Assembly: GCA_022827195.1 (NCBI GenBank) | Contig: JAJDTL010000018.1 | Location: 1 to 64,000, forward strand | DNA from: Caldilineaceae bacterium | GTDB lineage: Bacteria; Chloroflexota; Anaerolineae; Caldilineales; Caldilineaceae | Length of the DNA stretch: 64,000 nucleotides | Direction: 5' to 3' | In this document: positions 45,800 to 55,170 of the stretch, piece by piece | Position numbering within the stretch: the first letter of the stretch is position 1 | How the letters are laid out: each line of letters starts with the position of its first letter | Translations under genes and position numbers: made by a program | The notes under the pieces: generated by a model | The model's input: only the letters and a program-made list of their open reading frames with translations | Databases searched by the model: none | Told to the model about the DNA's origin: nothing

Positions 45800-46396
45800 A
45801 TGACTGTACCGCACCGTATGAGCGTGAAATTCTATTTCGAGGATCTTTCGGTCGACGTCGAGGAGTTCATCCCTGTCTTCCACCGCTGGATCCGCGAAGA
45901 TGTCGTGCCGAATGAGCTCCTGCTCGACGTCGCCGACTACAAGCACATAATTGACGGCCCCGCCATCCTCCTCGTCGGCCACGAAGCCGACTATGTAGTC
46001 GACTTGACCGGCGGCATGCCGGGACTCCAGTACGTGCGAAAACGCGATCTGGGCGCCGATCTGCCTGAGGCGCTGGCGACGACTCTTGCGCAGGCGCTCA
46101 ACGGCATCAAGCTGGCCGAGACCGACGTAGAGCTGCAGGGAAAGCTGAAACTGCGAACGGACGCCGCCACGATCGTCCTGCTGGACCGGCTCAACTACCC
46201 CAATCGATCGCCCAACGGCAGCGGAGCCGGCGACGCGGGCGAGGCCGTACGGAGCCAGCTGGCTGATAGTCTAACCGCCCTTTTCGGCGGGGACACAACC
46301 ATCACACGTGTCGAAAACGACGCTCGCGAGCCGCTGACATTCGAGCTGAACGCGCCCTCGGCGCCCGACGTCGACACTCTCCTTGGCCGCCTCTGA
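45800..46396 (+). CDS. Conserved hypothetical protein beside the siroheme reductase
   Basis: A 198-residue soluble protein with N-terminal strands (MSVKFYFEDLSVDVEEFIPVFH, residue 7 on), then a DGPAILLVGHEADYVVDLTGG segment with a GMPGLQYVRKR motif, and a Gly/Ser/Ala linker near 140. ATG 45800 has GGAGAG upstream; ATG 45779 is an alternative. It starts about 35 bp after the reductase and runs in the same direction, so it is probably part of the same operon. I do not recognise a family. Confidence 0.7.
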   Translation: MTVPHRMSVKFYFEDLSVDVEEFIPVFHRWIREDVVPNELLLDVADYKHIIDGPAILLVGHEADYVVDLTGGMPGLQYVRKRDLGADLPEALATTLAQALNGIKLAETDVELQGKLKLRTDAATIVLLDRLNYPNRSPNGSGAGDAGEAVRSQLADSLTALFGGDTTITRVENDAREPLTFELNAPSAPDVDTLLGRL

Positions 46397-46523
46397 GGCC
46401 CGCGCCGCCCAACCGTCCTGCCGTCGTGTGCGAGGCGGCAGCCCAATCTGAACCCGAGAGCGGGCCGCTGGCTGTATCGCAGCGCCCGCTTCTTACGCAC
46501 CTCGAATTGCCGGCGGACCAGCG

Positions 46524-47591
46524 ATGTTGAACCCAACCATAAACGACCATTCCATCTACGAGACGGACCGGGACCCCGGTCCCTTCATCCCATTCATCAA
46601 GGCTGTCGGTCGCGGCGAGAAACTGAAGAGGGACCTTACGTACGAAGAGTCGGTTGAGGCGCTGCGTCAGATCGTCGAGCAGACCTGCTCACCTGCGCAG
46701 GCCGGCGCCTTTCTCATCACGCAGCGGGTCAAGGGCGAGGCGGTCGACGAGATTCGCGGCTTCACCGACTTGCTGCGGGCGGAGGCTATCACCCAGATCG
46801 AGCCGCGCGTCGAAGGGTTGCTTGACCTGGCCGCGCCATACGACGGCAAGGTGAACACGGTTCAGCTGGCCCCCGCGCTCGCGATCCTGCTGGCCGAGGC
46901 CGGGCTGCCAGTCGTACTCCACGGCGACGAGAACGTACCAACCAAGTCGGGCATCGGGCCGGGACCTGTTCTGCGGGCTTTGGGTGTGGCAGACGACTTG
47001 GAACCGGACGATGTCCGGCGCATGGTGGAGTCGGTCGGTGTCGGATACCTGTCGGCCCGTCGTTTCGCGCCGCAGTGGCACGCGCTGCTGCCGCTGCGCC
47101 ACCAGTTCGGGCTGCGCACGGTCCTCAACAGCGTCGAGAAGCTTCTCAATCCCGCCAACGCGCCCTACCAGCTCAGCGGCTTCTTCCACGGCAACTACAT
47201 CGAGCGGCTGCGCGCCGTCCAGACCGGTTCCAGACGCAGCTTCATCGTCCAGGGTGAGGAGGGTTCGGTCGAAATGGCGGTCGGACGCAAGACCCATGTC
47301 TTCGCCGAGGACGGGGCCGGCGACTTGGTTCTGGACCCCGCCGCGCTCGGGCATGGCGAGCGCATCCGAGTTCTTTCGCCGGGGGACGCTAAGGCACATG
47401 CCGACCTCAACCAAGCCGCGCTGGCGGGCGAACCGGGGGACGCCACGGAACAGCTCTGCCTGACCGCGGGCGTCATCCTCCATCTTTTCGACCTGGCAGC
47501 CAGCGTGCCCGAAGGCATCGAACGCGCGCGTAGAATCACCGCCTCCGGCGCGGCAATCACCCGGTTGGCGCGCGTGGTCAATGCGAGCTGA
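46524..47591 (+). CDS. TrpD2-like (YbiB-type) glycosyl-transferase-fold protein
   Basis: A 355-residue protein with the anthranilate phosphoribosyltransferase fold: an N-terminal helical domain (TYEESVEALRQIVEQTCSPAQAGAFLITQRVKGE, residues 38-71) and a catalytic-like region HGDENVPTKSGIG in place of the TrpD HGNRxxSSKSGSAD. No trp genes are nearby. In the E. coli relative YbiB the fold binds nucleic acid and lacks TrpD activity, and the same may hold here. It follows the previous gene by 127 bp in the same direction and converges on cca. Confidence 0.8.
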   Translation: MLNPTINDHSIYETDRDPGPFIPFIKAVGRGEKLKRDLTYEESVEALRQIVEQTCSPAQAGAFLITQRVKGEAVDEIRGFTDLLRAEAITQIEPRVEGLLDLAAPYDGKVNTVQLAPALAILLAEAGLPVVLHGDENVPTKSGIGPGPVLRALGVADDLEPDDVRRMVESVGVGYLSARRFAPQWHALLPLRHQFGLRTVLNSVEKLLNPANAPYQLSGFFHGNYIERLRAVQTGSRRSFIVQGEEGSVEMAVGRKTHVFAEDGAGDLVLDPAALGHGERIRVLSPGDAKAHADLNQAALAGEPGDATEQLCLTAGVILHLFDLAASVPEGIERARRITASGAAITRLARVVNAS

Positions 47592-47642
47592 GTCTATACG
47601 GGCTGTCAGATCGATGAGATTCGACCGGCGTTGCCAAATTGG

Positions 47643-49319
47643 CTACAGGCCTGAAGCTCCCGAACTTTTCTCGGCGGCCTGCAGGGCCTCGGCCATGGCC
47701 AGCGCCTCCGTTGCGCTGCTGAGTTCGCCCGCTGCCTGTGCCTCCGCAAGCTGACGCAGGATGGCGCCAACCGCCGGCCCCTCGCTGAGGCCAAGGTGCG
47801 CCATCACTGTATGGCCGTTGACGAACGGCGCCGCCAGGTGGGGCGGCTGTTGCGAGAAGGCGGATTCCAGCAGGCTTGCCAACGCCGCCAGGAAGCGCGG
47901 CCAGTCCTCGCCCCGCTCCAGCCCCGTTGCCTGCATGTCGGATAATGCCTGAAGCACGACGTCCACCCCGTCCGGGGGCGGGCTCGCGGAGCCGGCATGT
48001 GTTCCGTGCAAGACTTGGCGCCCGCCCGCCACGCTTCCGGCCTCTCGGAAGTAGCGAAAGGCCTCCCGCGGAGGTACGCTACTCTGGTTCGCGTCAAGCG
48101 CCAGATAGAGCCTGCGAGGCCGGCCGTGCAGCGCGGCCACTTTCTGTGCCAGCACGACCTCTCGCCGGCTGAAACGAAGGTGAGAAATGCGCTCATGCGC
48201 GACTTTGGCGCTCAAACTGTAGTGGTCGGTGCGACGCGGCCGTCCGGCATCGTTGTGGCATTCGGTGGGCGGCAGGCCGCCGGCCTTGCCGGTGTCGTGA
48301 AAGAGCGCGTGCCAGACGAGCCACCCAGCGCGGTCACGCCCGGCCGCGATCTCCCCGGCGAAGTGCTTGCGCAGCGGCACCCTCCACGGGGCGAGCGCAT
48401 GCGAGAGCGCCCCGTCTTCCGGCGGCGGGCCGCCCCGCAACCAGTCCCGCAGCTCCGCGGCGTAGTGGACGGTCAGCAGGCTGTGTTCGTAGGCGTCAAG
48501 GTGGTGTGGCGACGGCTGGACAACCCCTTGTAGAGCCTTGACTTCGGGCAGCAGATGGGCCAGCAGGCCTAACGCCTCCAGCTCGCGTACCCCGGCCTCC
48601 GGGCTCGTGCAGTCAAGCAACTTCCACAACTCTTCGCGCACGCGCTCGATGCTGACGGCCAGGACTGCGGCCGCGCGGGCTGCGATCTGCGCCATCGTAG
48701 AGTCCTCGATCTTGAACGAGAGCTGAACCGCCAGCCGCGCTGCGCGCAAGAGCCTGACCGGGTCATTGTCAAAGCTGTCTGGCGCGGTCTGCCGCAGGGT
48801 CCGCGCCTCCAGGTCGGCCGCGCCGCCGTTCGGGTCTATCAGCTTGGGCTGCCCCGCGGTGGAGATCTCGAGCGCCATCGAATTCACGGTGAAATCACGC
48901 GCCAGCAGATCGGCTTTCAGGTCGCCGCGCAGGGCGGCGGCGTCGCATTCTATTCGCCGGCCGTCCGCCCCGACGCCGACCAGCCGTGCGACATCGCGCG
49001 TCTTGTCCAGCGGGTAGTAGGCCCAGCCGAGCCGATCCGCCACGCGCCGCGCAACCGGCAGCACCGGTCCTGGCAATACGAGGTCGAGATCGGTTGTCGT
49101 CGCGGGGCGAGGCTTGTGGGAGGAAGCAGTTGGTGCGCCAGCCGGGTGTCGAGGCACAGCGGGCCGGTAGGACCAGCCGGGAACCGACGAGACGCCGAGC
49201 AGATGGTCCCTCACGGCGCCGCCGACGAGATACAAGGGCTCGCGCTCGGCCATGAACGCCTTCAAGGCCGCGACGACTGCATCTTCGGTTGCGGAGCTGA
49301 CGTCGATAGCGGTCATCAT
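47643..49319 (-). CDS. CCA-adding tRNA nucleotidyltransferase with HD domain
   Basis: A 558-residue class II nucleotidyltransferase. The head has YLVGGAVRDHLLG (about 30-42) and the catalytic DLDLVLPG (about 77-84), separated by an unusual Pro/Ala/Ser insertion. The RNA-binding neck shows RDFTVNSMALE and NDPVRLLRAARLA. The C-terminal half has an HD-type motif (HALFHDTGK near 345) for phosphohydrolase activity, and a long tail. It likely builds or repairs the 3' CCA of tRNAs. It ends near the convergent TrpD2-like gene. Confidence 0.88.
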   Translation of the reverse strand: MMTAIDVSSATEDAVVAALKAFMAEREPLYLVGGAVRDHLLGVSSVPGWSYRPAVPRHPAGAPTASSHKPRPATTTDLDLVLPGPVLPVARRVADRLGWAYYPLDKTRDVARLVGVGADGRRIECDAAALRGDLKADLLARDFTVNSMALEISTAGQPKLIDPNGGAADLEARTLRQTAPDSFDNDPVRLLRAARLAVQLSFKIEDSTMAQIAARAAAVLAVSIERVREELWKLLDCTSPEAGVRELEALGLLAHLLPEVKALQGVVQPSPHHLDAYEHSLLTVHYAAELRDWLRGGPPPEDGALSHALAPWRVPLRKHFAGEIAAGRDRAGWLVWHALFHDTGKAGGLPPTECHNDAGRPRRTDHYSLSAKVAHERISHLRFSRREVVLAQKVAALHGRPRRLYLALDANQSSVPPREAFRYFREAGSVAGGRQVLHGTHAGSASPPPDGVDVVLQALSDMQATGLERGEDWPRFLAALASLLESAFSQQPPHLAAPFVNGHTVMAHLGLSEGPAVGAILRQLAEAQAAGELSSATEALAMAEALQAAEKSSGASGL

Positions 49320-49420
49320 CCCGTGGTACCGGCCGCTATGGGCTGGACCGGGTCCTGTTGGCCGAACCTTCCGGCGAAGGGCGGCGCATCCCGGCGGCCA
49401 GGCCGGTGCGCGCCGCTCCG

Positions 49421-50971
49421 TCAGACCAGCGCCTCGATCAGGTAGGGGCCCGGCTCTTCGATGCCGCGGCGGAGGGCTTTGGCGAATGCTTCGGCGTCGT
49501 CAGTGCGGGTCGCCGGCACGCCCATCCCCTGCGAGATAGAGACCCAGTCCAGGCTCGGTGTGTCGAGCCGCATCATCGCCATGGCGTTCGGGCCCGGCTC
49601 CCTGGCGCCCCCCACCCTTTGCAGCTCGCCCTGCAAAATGCGGTAGCTACTGTTGGCGAAAATGACGTTTACAACATTCAGGGACTCGCGCGCCTGCGTC
49701 CACAATGCCTGCAGCGTGTACATTCCGGAGCCGTCTCCCTCCATGGCAAAGACCTGCCGCTCCGGGCAGGCGACGGCGGCCCCGGTGGCCGCGGGCAGAC
49801 CCTGGCCGATGGAACCGCCGGTGACGTGCAGCCAGTCATGCGGCGGCGCGCTCTCGGTCAGCGAGTAGGCCTGTCGGCCGCTGGTAACGGCCTCGTCGGA
49901 GACGATGGCGTTTTCGGGCATCAGCGCGCCGAGGGCGGTCCATACGGCATCGGGCGTGAGCGGGCCACTCGGCAGAGGCGGGCGCTGCAGGTCGGCAAGA
50001 GGAAGCGGTACCTCCGGCGCGCTGAGCTCTTCGCACAGCGCGTCGAGCGCGGCAGGGATATCCTCATGCGCGTCGGCCAGCAGATGGATTTCGGCGTCCG
50101 GCGGCGCCAGGCGGCTCGGGCTGTCGGGGTAGGCAAAGAAGCCGACCGGATCCTTAGCCCCTACCAGGACGATGTGGCGGGCGCCGGCCAGCAGGGCAAC
50201 CGCCTGCTCGACCGGGTAGGGCAGACGGGCGATGACCGGGCGGCCGGCGCCCCTGGAGACACGGGCGGCCGCGCGGTTTCCCACGACGCGCGCTCCTGCG
50301 CGCGCGGCGATGCGGCAAGTGAGGCGGCAGAGAGCGTCACGTCCCATCACTGCATCGCCCACGAGGATGACGGATTCCTCGCGCCGGCCCAGTAGTTCAG
50401 CAATGCCGGCAATCCGGCCATCTGGAACCGGAGGCATGGCTGGCGGTACCTGCGGTGCTGCCGGGCCGTCGGCCTCCCCCCAGGCCGTATCGGCGGGCAA
50501 AATCAGTGTGGCAACGTGGCCGGGGGGCGTGCGCGCCGCGGCGATTGCGGCTGCCCCGTCGGCCGCGACCGCGCGTGCATTGGGAGAGGTACGGACCCAG
50601 CCGGATACCGGGCGGGCCAGCCCTTCTATGTCTGCCGTCAGGGGTGCATCGTACTTGAGGTGGTAGGTGGCGTGGTCGCCGACGATGTTGACAATCGGCG
50701 AATGCGCCTTTCGACTGTTGTGCAGATTTGAGATACCGTTTCCCAGGCCGGGACCCAGATGCAAAAGGGTCGCGGCCGGCCTGCCAGTCATGCGCGCCCA
50801 CCCGTCGGCGCAACCGGCTGCAACTCCTTCGAACAGGCACAGAATTGAGCGCATTTCAGGCACGAAGTCCAACGCGTCGACGAAGTGCATCTCCGACGTG
50901 CCGGGGTTCATGAAGCAGGTGTCCACGCCGCCGTCATACAGCGTGCGGATCAGAGACTGTGCTCCGTTCAT
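49421..50971 (-). CDS. Thiamine-pyrophosphate enzyme (acetolactate synthase / benzoylformate decarboxylase-like)
   Basis: A 516-residue TPP enzyme with the three-domain layout. The PYR domain has the conserved Glu in LFEGVAAGCADGWARMTG (about residue 50), a central FAD/NAD-like domain, and the PP domain with TPP-binding GDGSGMYTLQALWTQARE...NSSYR. ATG 50971 is preferred because AGGAG is about 8 nt upstream. No small regulatory subunit is adjacent, which argues against biosynthetic IlvB. It is probably a 2-oxoacid decarboxylase or related lyase. Confidence 0.85.
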   Translation of the reverse strand: MNGAQSLIRTLYDGGVDTCFMNPGTSEMHFVDALDFVPEMRSILCLFEGVAAGCADGWARMTGRPAATLLHLGPGLGNGISNLHNSRKAHSPIVNIVGDHATYHLKYDAPLTADIEGLARPVSGWVRTSPNARAVAADGAAAIAAARTPPGHVATLILPADTAWGEADGPAAPQVPPAMPPVPDGRIAGIAELLGRREESVILVGDAVMGRDALCRLTCRIAARAGARVVGNRAAARVSRGAGRPVIARLPYPVEQAVALLAGARHIVLVGAKDPVGFFAYPDSPSRLAPPDAEIHLLADAHEDIPAALDALCEELSAPEVPLPLADLQRPPLPSGPLTPDAVWTALGALMPENAIVSDEAVTSGRQAYSLTESAPPHDWLHVTGGSIGQGLPAATGAAVACPERQVFAMEGDGSGMYTLQALWTQARESLNVVNVIFANSSYRILQGELQRVGGAREPGPNAMAMMRLDTPSLDWVSISQGMGVPATRTDDAEAFAKALRRGIEEPGPYLIEALV

Positions 50972-51026
50972 TTCTAGCGCTCCTGGCAGACATGGATTGG
51001 CGAGCACTGCAGCGGCCGCCGCACGC

Positions 51027-52568
51027 TCAGGACTCGACATTGGACTGATCGGGCGACAGTTCGTCTTCCAGCCGACGCCATGCCCTCTGGGCGTCTTCGG
51101 CTGTCTGCTGGGAGGGCGGCTCGTCGCCGTAGCGCGCCTCGTTGTAGGCGGCGGTGATGGTCCCTAGTGCCTGCGGGTCGAAGTCGGGCTGTTCCGCGAG
51201 CCGGCCGCCGTAGTGGTGAGGAGTTTCAGAGCGGAGCCTTGCCGGGGCGCGCGTTTGTGCCAGCGAGAGCAGCCGCTGATAGATCGAACGAATCAGGCGG
51301 CGGGTGTCAACTTCCCCCGCCAGCGACAGATACGGGTCGGGTTCTTCAGCGCCGGGTCCGAAGCGGTCGCGCAGCCGCGACCACAGCTCGGCCAGCTGGG
51401 CCTGCAGCAGATTGGCCGTCAACACGGACTCGCGTACCTCGTCGGTCTCGGTCGGAGAACGGCTCCGCATCAGGCGCAGCGCGAGCATGAAAATGATGAA
51501 GACGCCGGCTGCGATAACGAGCAGAGCGACCCAGCGATAGGGTTCGGGAACAGCTTCTACTGCCCGTTCGGGGGCCTCCGGAAATGGCTCTTGCTGCGGC
51601 GGCGGCGCGATCGGCTGCGCCTCCTGCTCCTGCGAGCGATCGCCGAACAGGCTGCGGAACAAACGGATCAGGTATTCCAAGACAATAAATATCGGGTAGG
51701 CGATGGCGGTAACGATCCAGACCAGAACCGTCGCGATCACACCCCAGACCATTCCCAGGACACGCCAGAGAATCGCGGCGTCCTCCGGCTGAATGATCAG
51801 GCCGATTAGAAGGGCAACACCCAGCAGAACGCCGATCGTCACGGCCACGCCCACCAGCCAGCTGCGGTTGGGAGGTGTCTTGCCGACGCGCGCGCTGCGC
51901 CGCCACCCGCTGGCTTTGCGAAGATTGGCGACGCCCAGGCCGGCCAGGCCCGTTGCGGAAAACAGCATCAACAGTCCGAATAGTCCCGGAGGCTGACCGG
52001 CCGTGGGGATGATCCAGGCAAACAGGGCCAGGGCGGCGCCGCCCCAGAGGAACGCAAGCCAGATCACATCATGGTGGAACTGACCGCGCCCGTCGAGTGC
52101 GCCGCGCAGCCAGAGGAGAATGCCCAGAAGCAGAAACAGCACGGCCCCGGGAACCTCGATCTGGACGGCGTTCCAGTATATCAGTTCATAGCCTGCAGCC
52201 GGCAGCCAGCGAAAGTCCCACAGAGCAAAGTCCTGGCTGAGGAAGCGCAGCCACAGCATAAACAGCAGGACGGCAAAACCGGCCGATGCGATGTGACGGC
52301 GGACTTCGGTGACACGACTGCGGTCGCGGCGCTCAGCATACGTAGGCATGCTCCAGCGCGCCAGGCTGAAACTAATGACGGGCAACGCGATCAGCATCAG
52401 CGGCGGCATCAACGGCCCTTCGACCGAGGGCGACAGGAAACCCTGGACCAGTATCATCCACGGCCAGACCCAGCAGAGGCGCATGATTGCAACCACCACA
52501 GGCAGCAGGAGGCCTTCGACACTGCTCCACTCAGCATGTTTCCAGGGCAAGACGATCGGTGAATTCAT
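51027..52568 (-). CDS. DUF4129 multi-pass membrane protein
   Basis: A 513-residue membrane protein with about eight hydrophobic segments, a cytoplasmic Pro/Glu-rich loop, and a C-terminal DUF4129 domain of about 150 residues (DTRRLIRSIYQRLLSLAQ, LAEQPDFDPQALGTITAAYNEARYG). ATG 52568 avoids overlap with DUF58. It is third in the run MoxR, DUF58, DUF4129. In many bacteria these co-occur with transglutaminase genes; none is seen here. Its role is probably in membrane-associated maturation or chaperone work with MoxR. Confidence 0.82.
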   Translation of the reverse strand: MNSPIVLPWKHAEWSSVEGLLLPVVVAIMRLCWVWPWMILVQGFLSPSVEGPLMPPLMLIALPVISFSLARWSMPTYAERRDRSRVTEVRRHIASAGFAVLLFMLWLRFLSQDFALWDFRWLPAAGYELIYWNAVQIEVPGAVLFLLLGILLWLRGALDGRGQFHHDVIWLAFLWGGAALALFAWIIPTAGQPPGLFGLLMLFSATGLAGLGVANLRKASGWRRSARVGKTPPNRSWLVGVAVTIGVLLGVALLIGLIIQPEDAAILWRVLGMVWGVIATVLVWIVTAIAYPIFIVLEYLIRLFRSLFGDRSQEQEAQPIAPPPQQEPFPEAPERAVEAVPEPYRWVALLVIAAGVFIIFMLALRLMRSRSPTETDEVRESVLTANLLQAQLAELWSRLRDRFGPGAEEPDPYLSLAGEVDTRRLIRSIYQRLLSLAQTRAPARLRSETPHHYGGRLAEQPDFDPQALGTITAAYNEARYGDEPPSQQTAEDAQRAWRRLEDELSPDQSNVES

Positions 52569-52611
52569 GGGTCGAGACTGGCTGTTACAAGAGTGTGCCT
52601 CTTGGCGAGAA

Positions 52612-53859
52612 TCAGCCGGCGGGCTCTGGTGCGGCGAATGTGTGCTTCTCCTCCTCTTTGACGAGGGAGAGTTCGGCCAGGCCATGCCGGGAAATCGATC
52701 GGAAGGCAACGCCGGGGATGGCTTGTTCCAGCCTCAACCCACCGATGCCAAGCAGCGTCACCGCGAACCCGCGGCGTTGCAATTCGACCAGGACACGGCG
52801 CAGGCCTTCGGGCAGGGTTGCGCTGATGAGAACGATGGAGGTGCCGTTGGGCAGGCCGTCCACTTCCTGCTGGAGGACCCGTTCTATCGTCGTATGCGGG
52901 ATGCCAACGCAGTAGGCCAGTGCCTCCAGCACGCGCATGAGCTGGCGCGGATGAGCGCTGGGCGCAACGCGCACGCGCCGGCCGGCTTGCATCATGCTAT
53001 TGGCGAATACGCCGAACGGGTCGCCGCGCTGCTGCGCCCAGCGTGCGAGGGAGGCGCCGGCGCTGATGGCAAATTCGCGCAGTTCAGGGTCGATCCCTTC
53101 AAAGCGGTGCGTAAAGGTCCGGATGTTGACAAAGATTGCCAGAGGACGCGAAGCGGATGGGTCGAACAGTTTCGTCTGCAACTCCTGGCGGCGGGCCGTG
53201 GCTTTCCAGTGGATATGGCGAAAGTTATCGCCGGGCAGGTAGTCGCGCACGCCGCTCAAAAGCAAGGGATCGTCAACCAGACGGTTGCGGCTCTCGTAGT
53301 CCCCGAAGGGACGACGGGCGTCCAGCCCCAGCTCGGGCAAAGAGAAGAGCCTTGGGTAGACCAGCAGCAGGTCGGTACTTTGCAATTCCAACTGCTGGCT
53401 GCGAAACCCGAAGATGTCGCCGCAAATCAGCTTCGCCGGTCCGTACTTCCAGGCGCCGCGCTGTGTCCCGGTCACTGTGTAACGGCGGATAACCCGTTGG
53501 TAAAGCCCGAGTGAGAAGAGATTGATCAGTACGCGGCGGTTTGCCTGATAGTGCCTGACGCGCTCGTCAGGCGCCAGCTCCAATGCATAGGGTATATCGT
53601 CTTCACAGCGCAGCCATGCCAGCGGGAGTGGTTTGGCATTGGTAACTTCGAGCAGCAGATCGGTCTGTTCGCCGAAGAAGAGCCTATCTACGCTGAACCT
53701 CCGCTTGAACGTAACCTCAGCGAGGCTGTAGCGGCTCCAGAGCCAGACGACTGCCCCCATCAAGCCTAGGATGAGAGCCATGGTGAAAATCAGGCTGTTG
53801 CGCGTGATCAGCGAAATGAACAGTATGAGAGCCGCCGCGGTCCAGCCCGTGCGTCCCAT
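52612..53859 (-). CDS. DUF58 family protein
   Basis: A 415-residue protein with two N-terminal TM helices (about 8-43), a beta-rich middle, and the DUF58 hallmark DYLPGDNFRHIHWKATAR (about 206-223) ahead of a von Willebrand-like domain. Its ATG overlaps the stop of the MoxR ATPase gene by one base (TGATG), implying translational coupling. DUF58 proteins are usual MoxR partners. Confidence 0.92.
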   Translation of the reverse strand: MGRTGWTAAALILFISLITRNSLIFTMALILGLMGAVVWLWSRYSLAEVTFKRRFSVDRLFFGEQTDLLLEVTNAKPLPLAWLRCEDDIPYALELAPDERVRHYQANRRVLINLFSLGLYQRVIRRYTVTGTQRGAWKYGPAKLICGDIFGFRSQQLELQSTDLLLVYPRLFSLPELGLDARRPFGDYESRNRLVDDPLLLSGVRDYLPGDNFRHIHWKATARRQELQTKLFDPSASRPLAIFVNIRTFTHRFEGIDPELREFAISAGASLARWAQQRGDPFGVFANSMMQAGRRVRVAPSAHPRQLMRVLEALAYCVGIPHTTIERVLQQEVDGLPNGTSIVLISATLPEGLRRVLVELQRRGFAVTLLGIGGLRLEQAIPGVAFRSISRHGLAELSLVKEEEKHTFAAPEPAG

Positions 53860-54953
53860 CAGTCGGATTCGGCGGCAGGCCCGTCAGCCGCTGGGGCCAC
53901 GGCGGCAGCATGGAGAGGAGGGGGGAATTCTGATAAATGATCGCGTACGGCATCGAGGGAGTCTGACCCTGCCGTCCCCTCGCGGGCGACCGCCTCCTGC
54001 CAGTTTTCTTCGACCGGAACCGGTACACCCTCAAGGATTTCATCTAACACGGTGGCAACTGAAGTGCCGTGCAGACGGGTGTCCGGTCCGGGGATCAATC
54101 TGTGGCGCAACACTGAGCCGGTGAGCTGCTGAATGTCGTCGGGCGTCGCGAATGAGCGCCCGCGAATCGCGGCGTAGGCCTGCGTGGTACGGTAAAGGGC
54201 GAGACTGCCGCGTGGGCTGGCCCCAAGGTCGAGCGCGTTGCTGGCGCGGGTCGCTTCCACCAGGTCCAGTAGGTAGTCCTCAAGCACCGGATGGATAAGA
54301 ACGGTGCGGCAGACATCGACCGCGCGGCGGATTTCCTCGGCGCCGACGACAGGCTGGACCCGGGCCAGCGGATTGTCAGTGCGGAAGCGGTGGAGGATCT
54401 CGCGTTCCTCTTCTCGTTGGGGATAGCCCATTTGTACTTGCATCAGGAAGCGGTCCATCTGCGCTTCGGGCAACGGGAAGGTGCCCGCCAATTCGACCGG
54501 ATTCTGGGTCGCCATCAGGAAGAAAGGGTATGGGAGCGACCGGGTGACACCGTCGACGGTGACCTGGCGCTCTTCCATTGCTTCCAGCATCGCGCTCTGC
54601 GTGCGGGGCCCGGCGCGGTTTATCTCATCGGCGAGGACGATGCCCGCCAGAATCGGACCCGGGCGGAATTCAAAGTCGTCCGTCTTGCGGTTGTAAACGC
54701 TGACGCCGACAATGTCCGACGGAAGCAGGTCCGGCGTGAATTGGATGCGCTGGAAGCTGATACCAAGGGACGCCGCCAGGGTTTTGGCCAGGGTCGTCTT
54801 GCCGATGCCGGGCACATCGTCCATCAGCACATGGCCTTCAGAAAAGAGGGCTGTAAGCAGCTGGTCGACGGTCTCGTCCTTTCCGACGATCACCTGCTGG
54901 ACGTTTTCGCGCAGCCGCCGGGCAAGATCCCTTACAAATCCAATCTCTGACAT
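53859..54953 (-). CDS. MoxR-family AAA+ ATPase
   Basis: A 364-residue AAA+ chaperone. Walker A is DDVPGIGKTTL with K52, and Walker B is VLADEINRAGP near residue 105; sensor 1 lies in FFLMATQNPVE. ATG 54953 is chosen because CAGGAG lies 6 nt upstream (longer starts have no site). It is the first gene of the MoxR-DUF58-DUF4129 unit. The C-terminal tail is Ala/Pro/Glu-rich. MoxR ATPases aid maturation or activation of partner proteins. Confidence 0.93.
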   Translation of the reverse strand: MSEIGFVRDLARRLRENVQQVIVGKDETVDQLLTALFSEGHVLMDDVPGIGKTTLAKTLAASLGISFQRIQFTPDLLPSDIVGVSVYNRKTDDFEFRPGPILAGIVLADEINRAGPRTQSAMLEAMEERQVTVDGVTRSLPYPFFLMATQNPVELAGTFPLPEAQMDRFLMQVQMGYPQREEEREILHRFRTDNPLARVQPVVGAEEIRRAVDVCRTVLIHPVLEDYLLDLVEATRASNALDLGASPRGSLALYRTTQAYAAIRGRSFATPDDIQQLTGSVLRHRLIPGPDTRLHGTSVATVLDEILEGVPVPVEENWQEAVAREGTAGSDSLDAVRDHLSEFPPPLHAAAVAPAADGPAAESD

Positions 54954-55170
54954 GTATGCTCCTGAATCGCCCGCACTGCGGGACTTTCGGCCTGTGAAAA
55001 GGAACGGGAGTTGCAGTGCGGTGCGGCACCAAGTGGACAGGCGGGCCCGAGGGAGTATAACAGTGGCAACCTGGAACGCCAAAGGGGGCGGCAGTCGACT
55101 CGGTGCTGGAAAGGAGTAGGCGGCCGAACAGGGTCCCGGAGGGCAGGGCCTGGGATCCCAAACCTGCCGG

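Noticed and set aside
49421..50971. Calling this TPP enzyme ilvB
   Set aside because: There is no small subunit, no ilvC or ilvD nearby, and a better resemblance to benzoylformate decarboxylase-like proteins.
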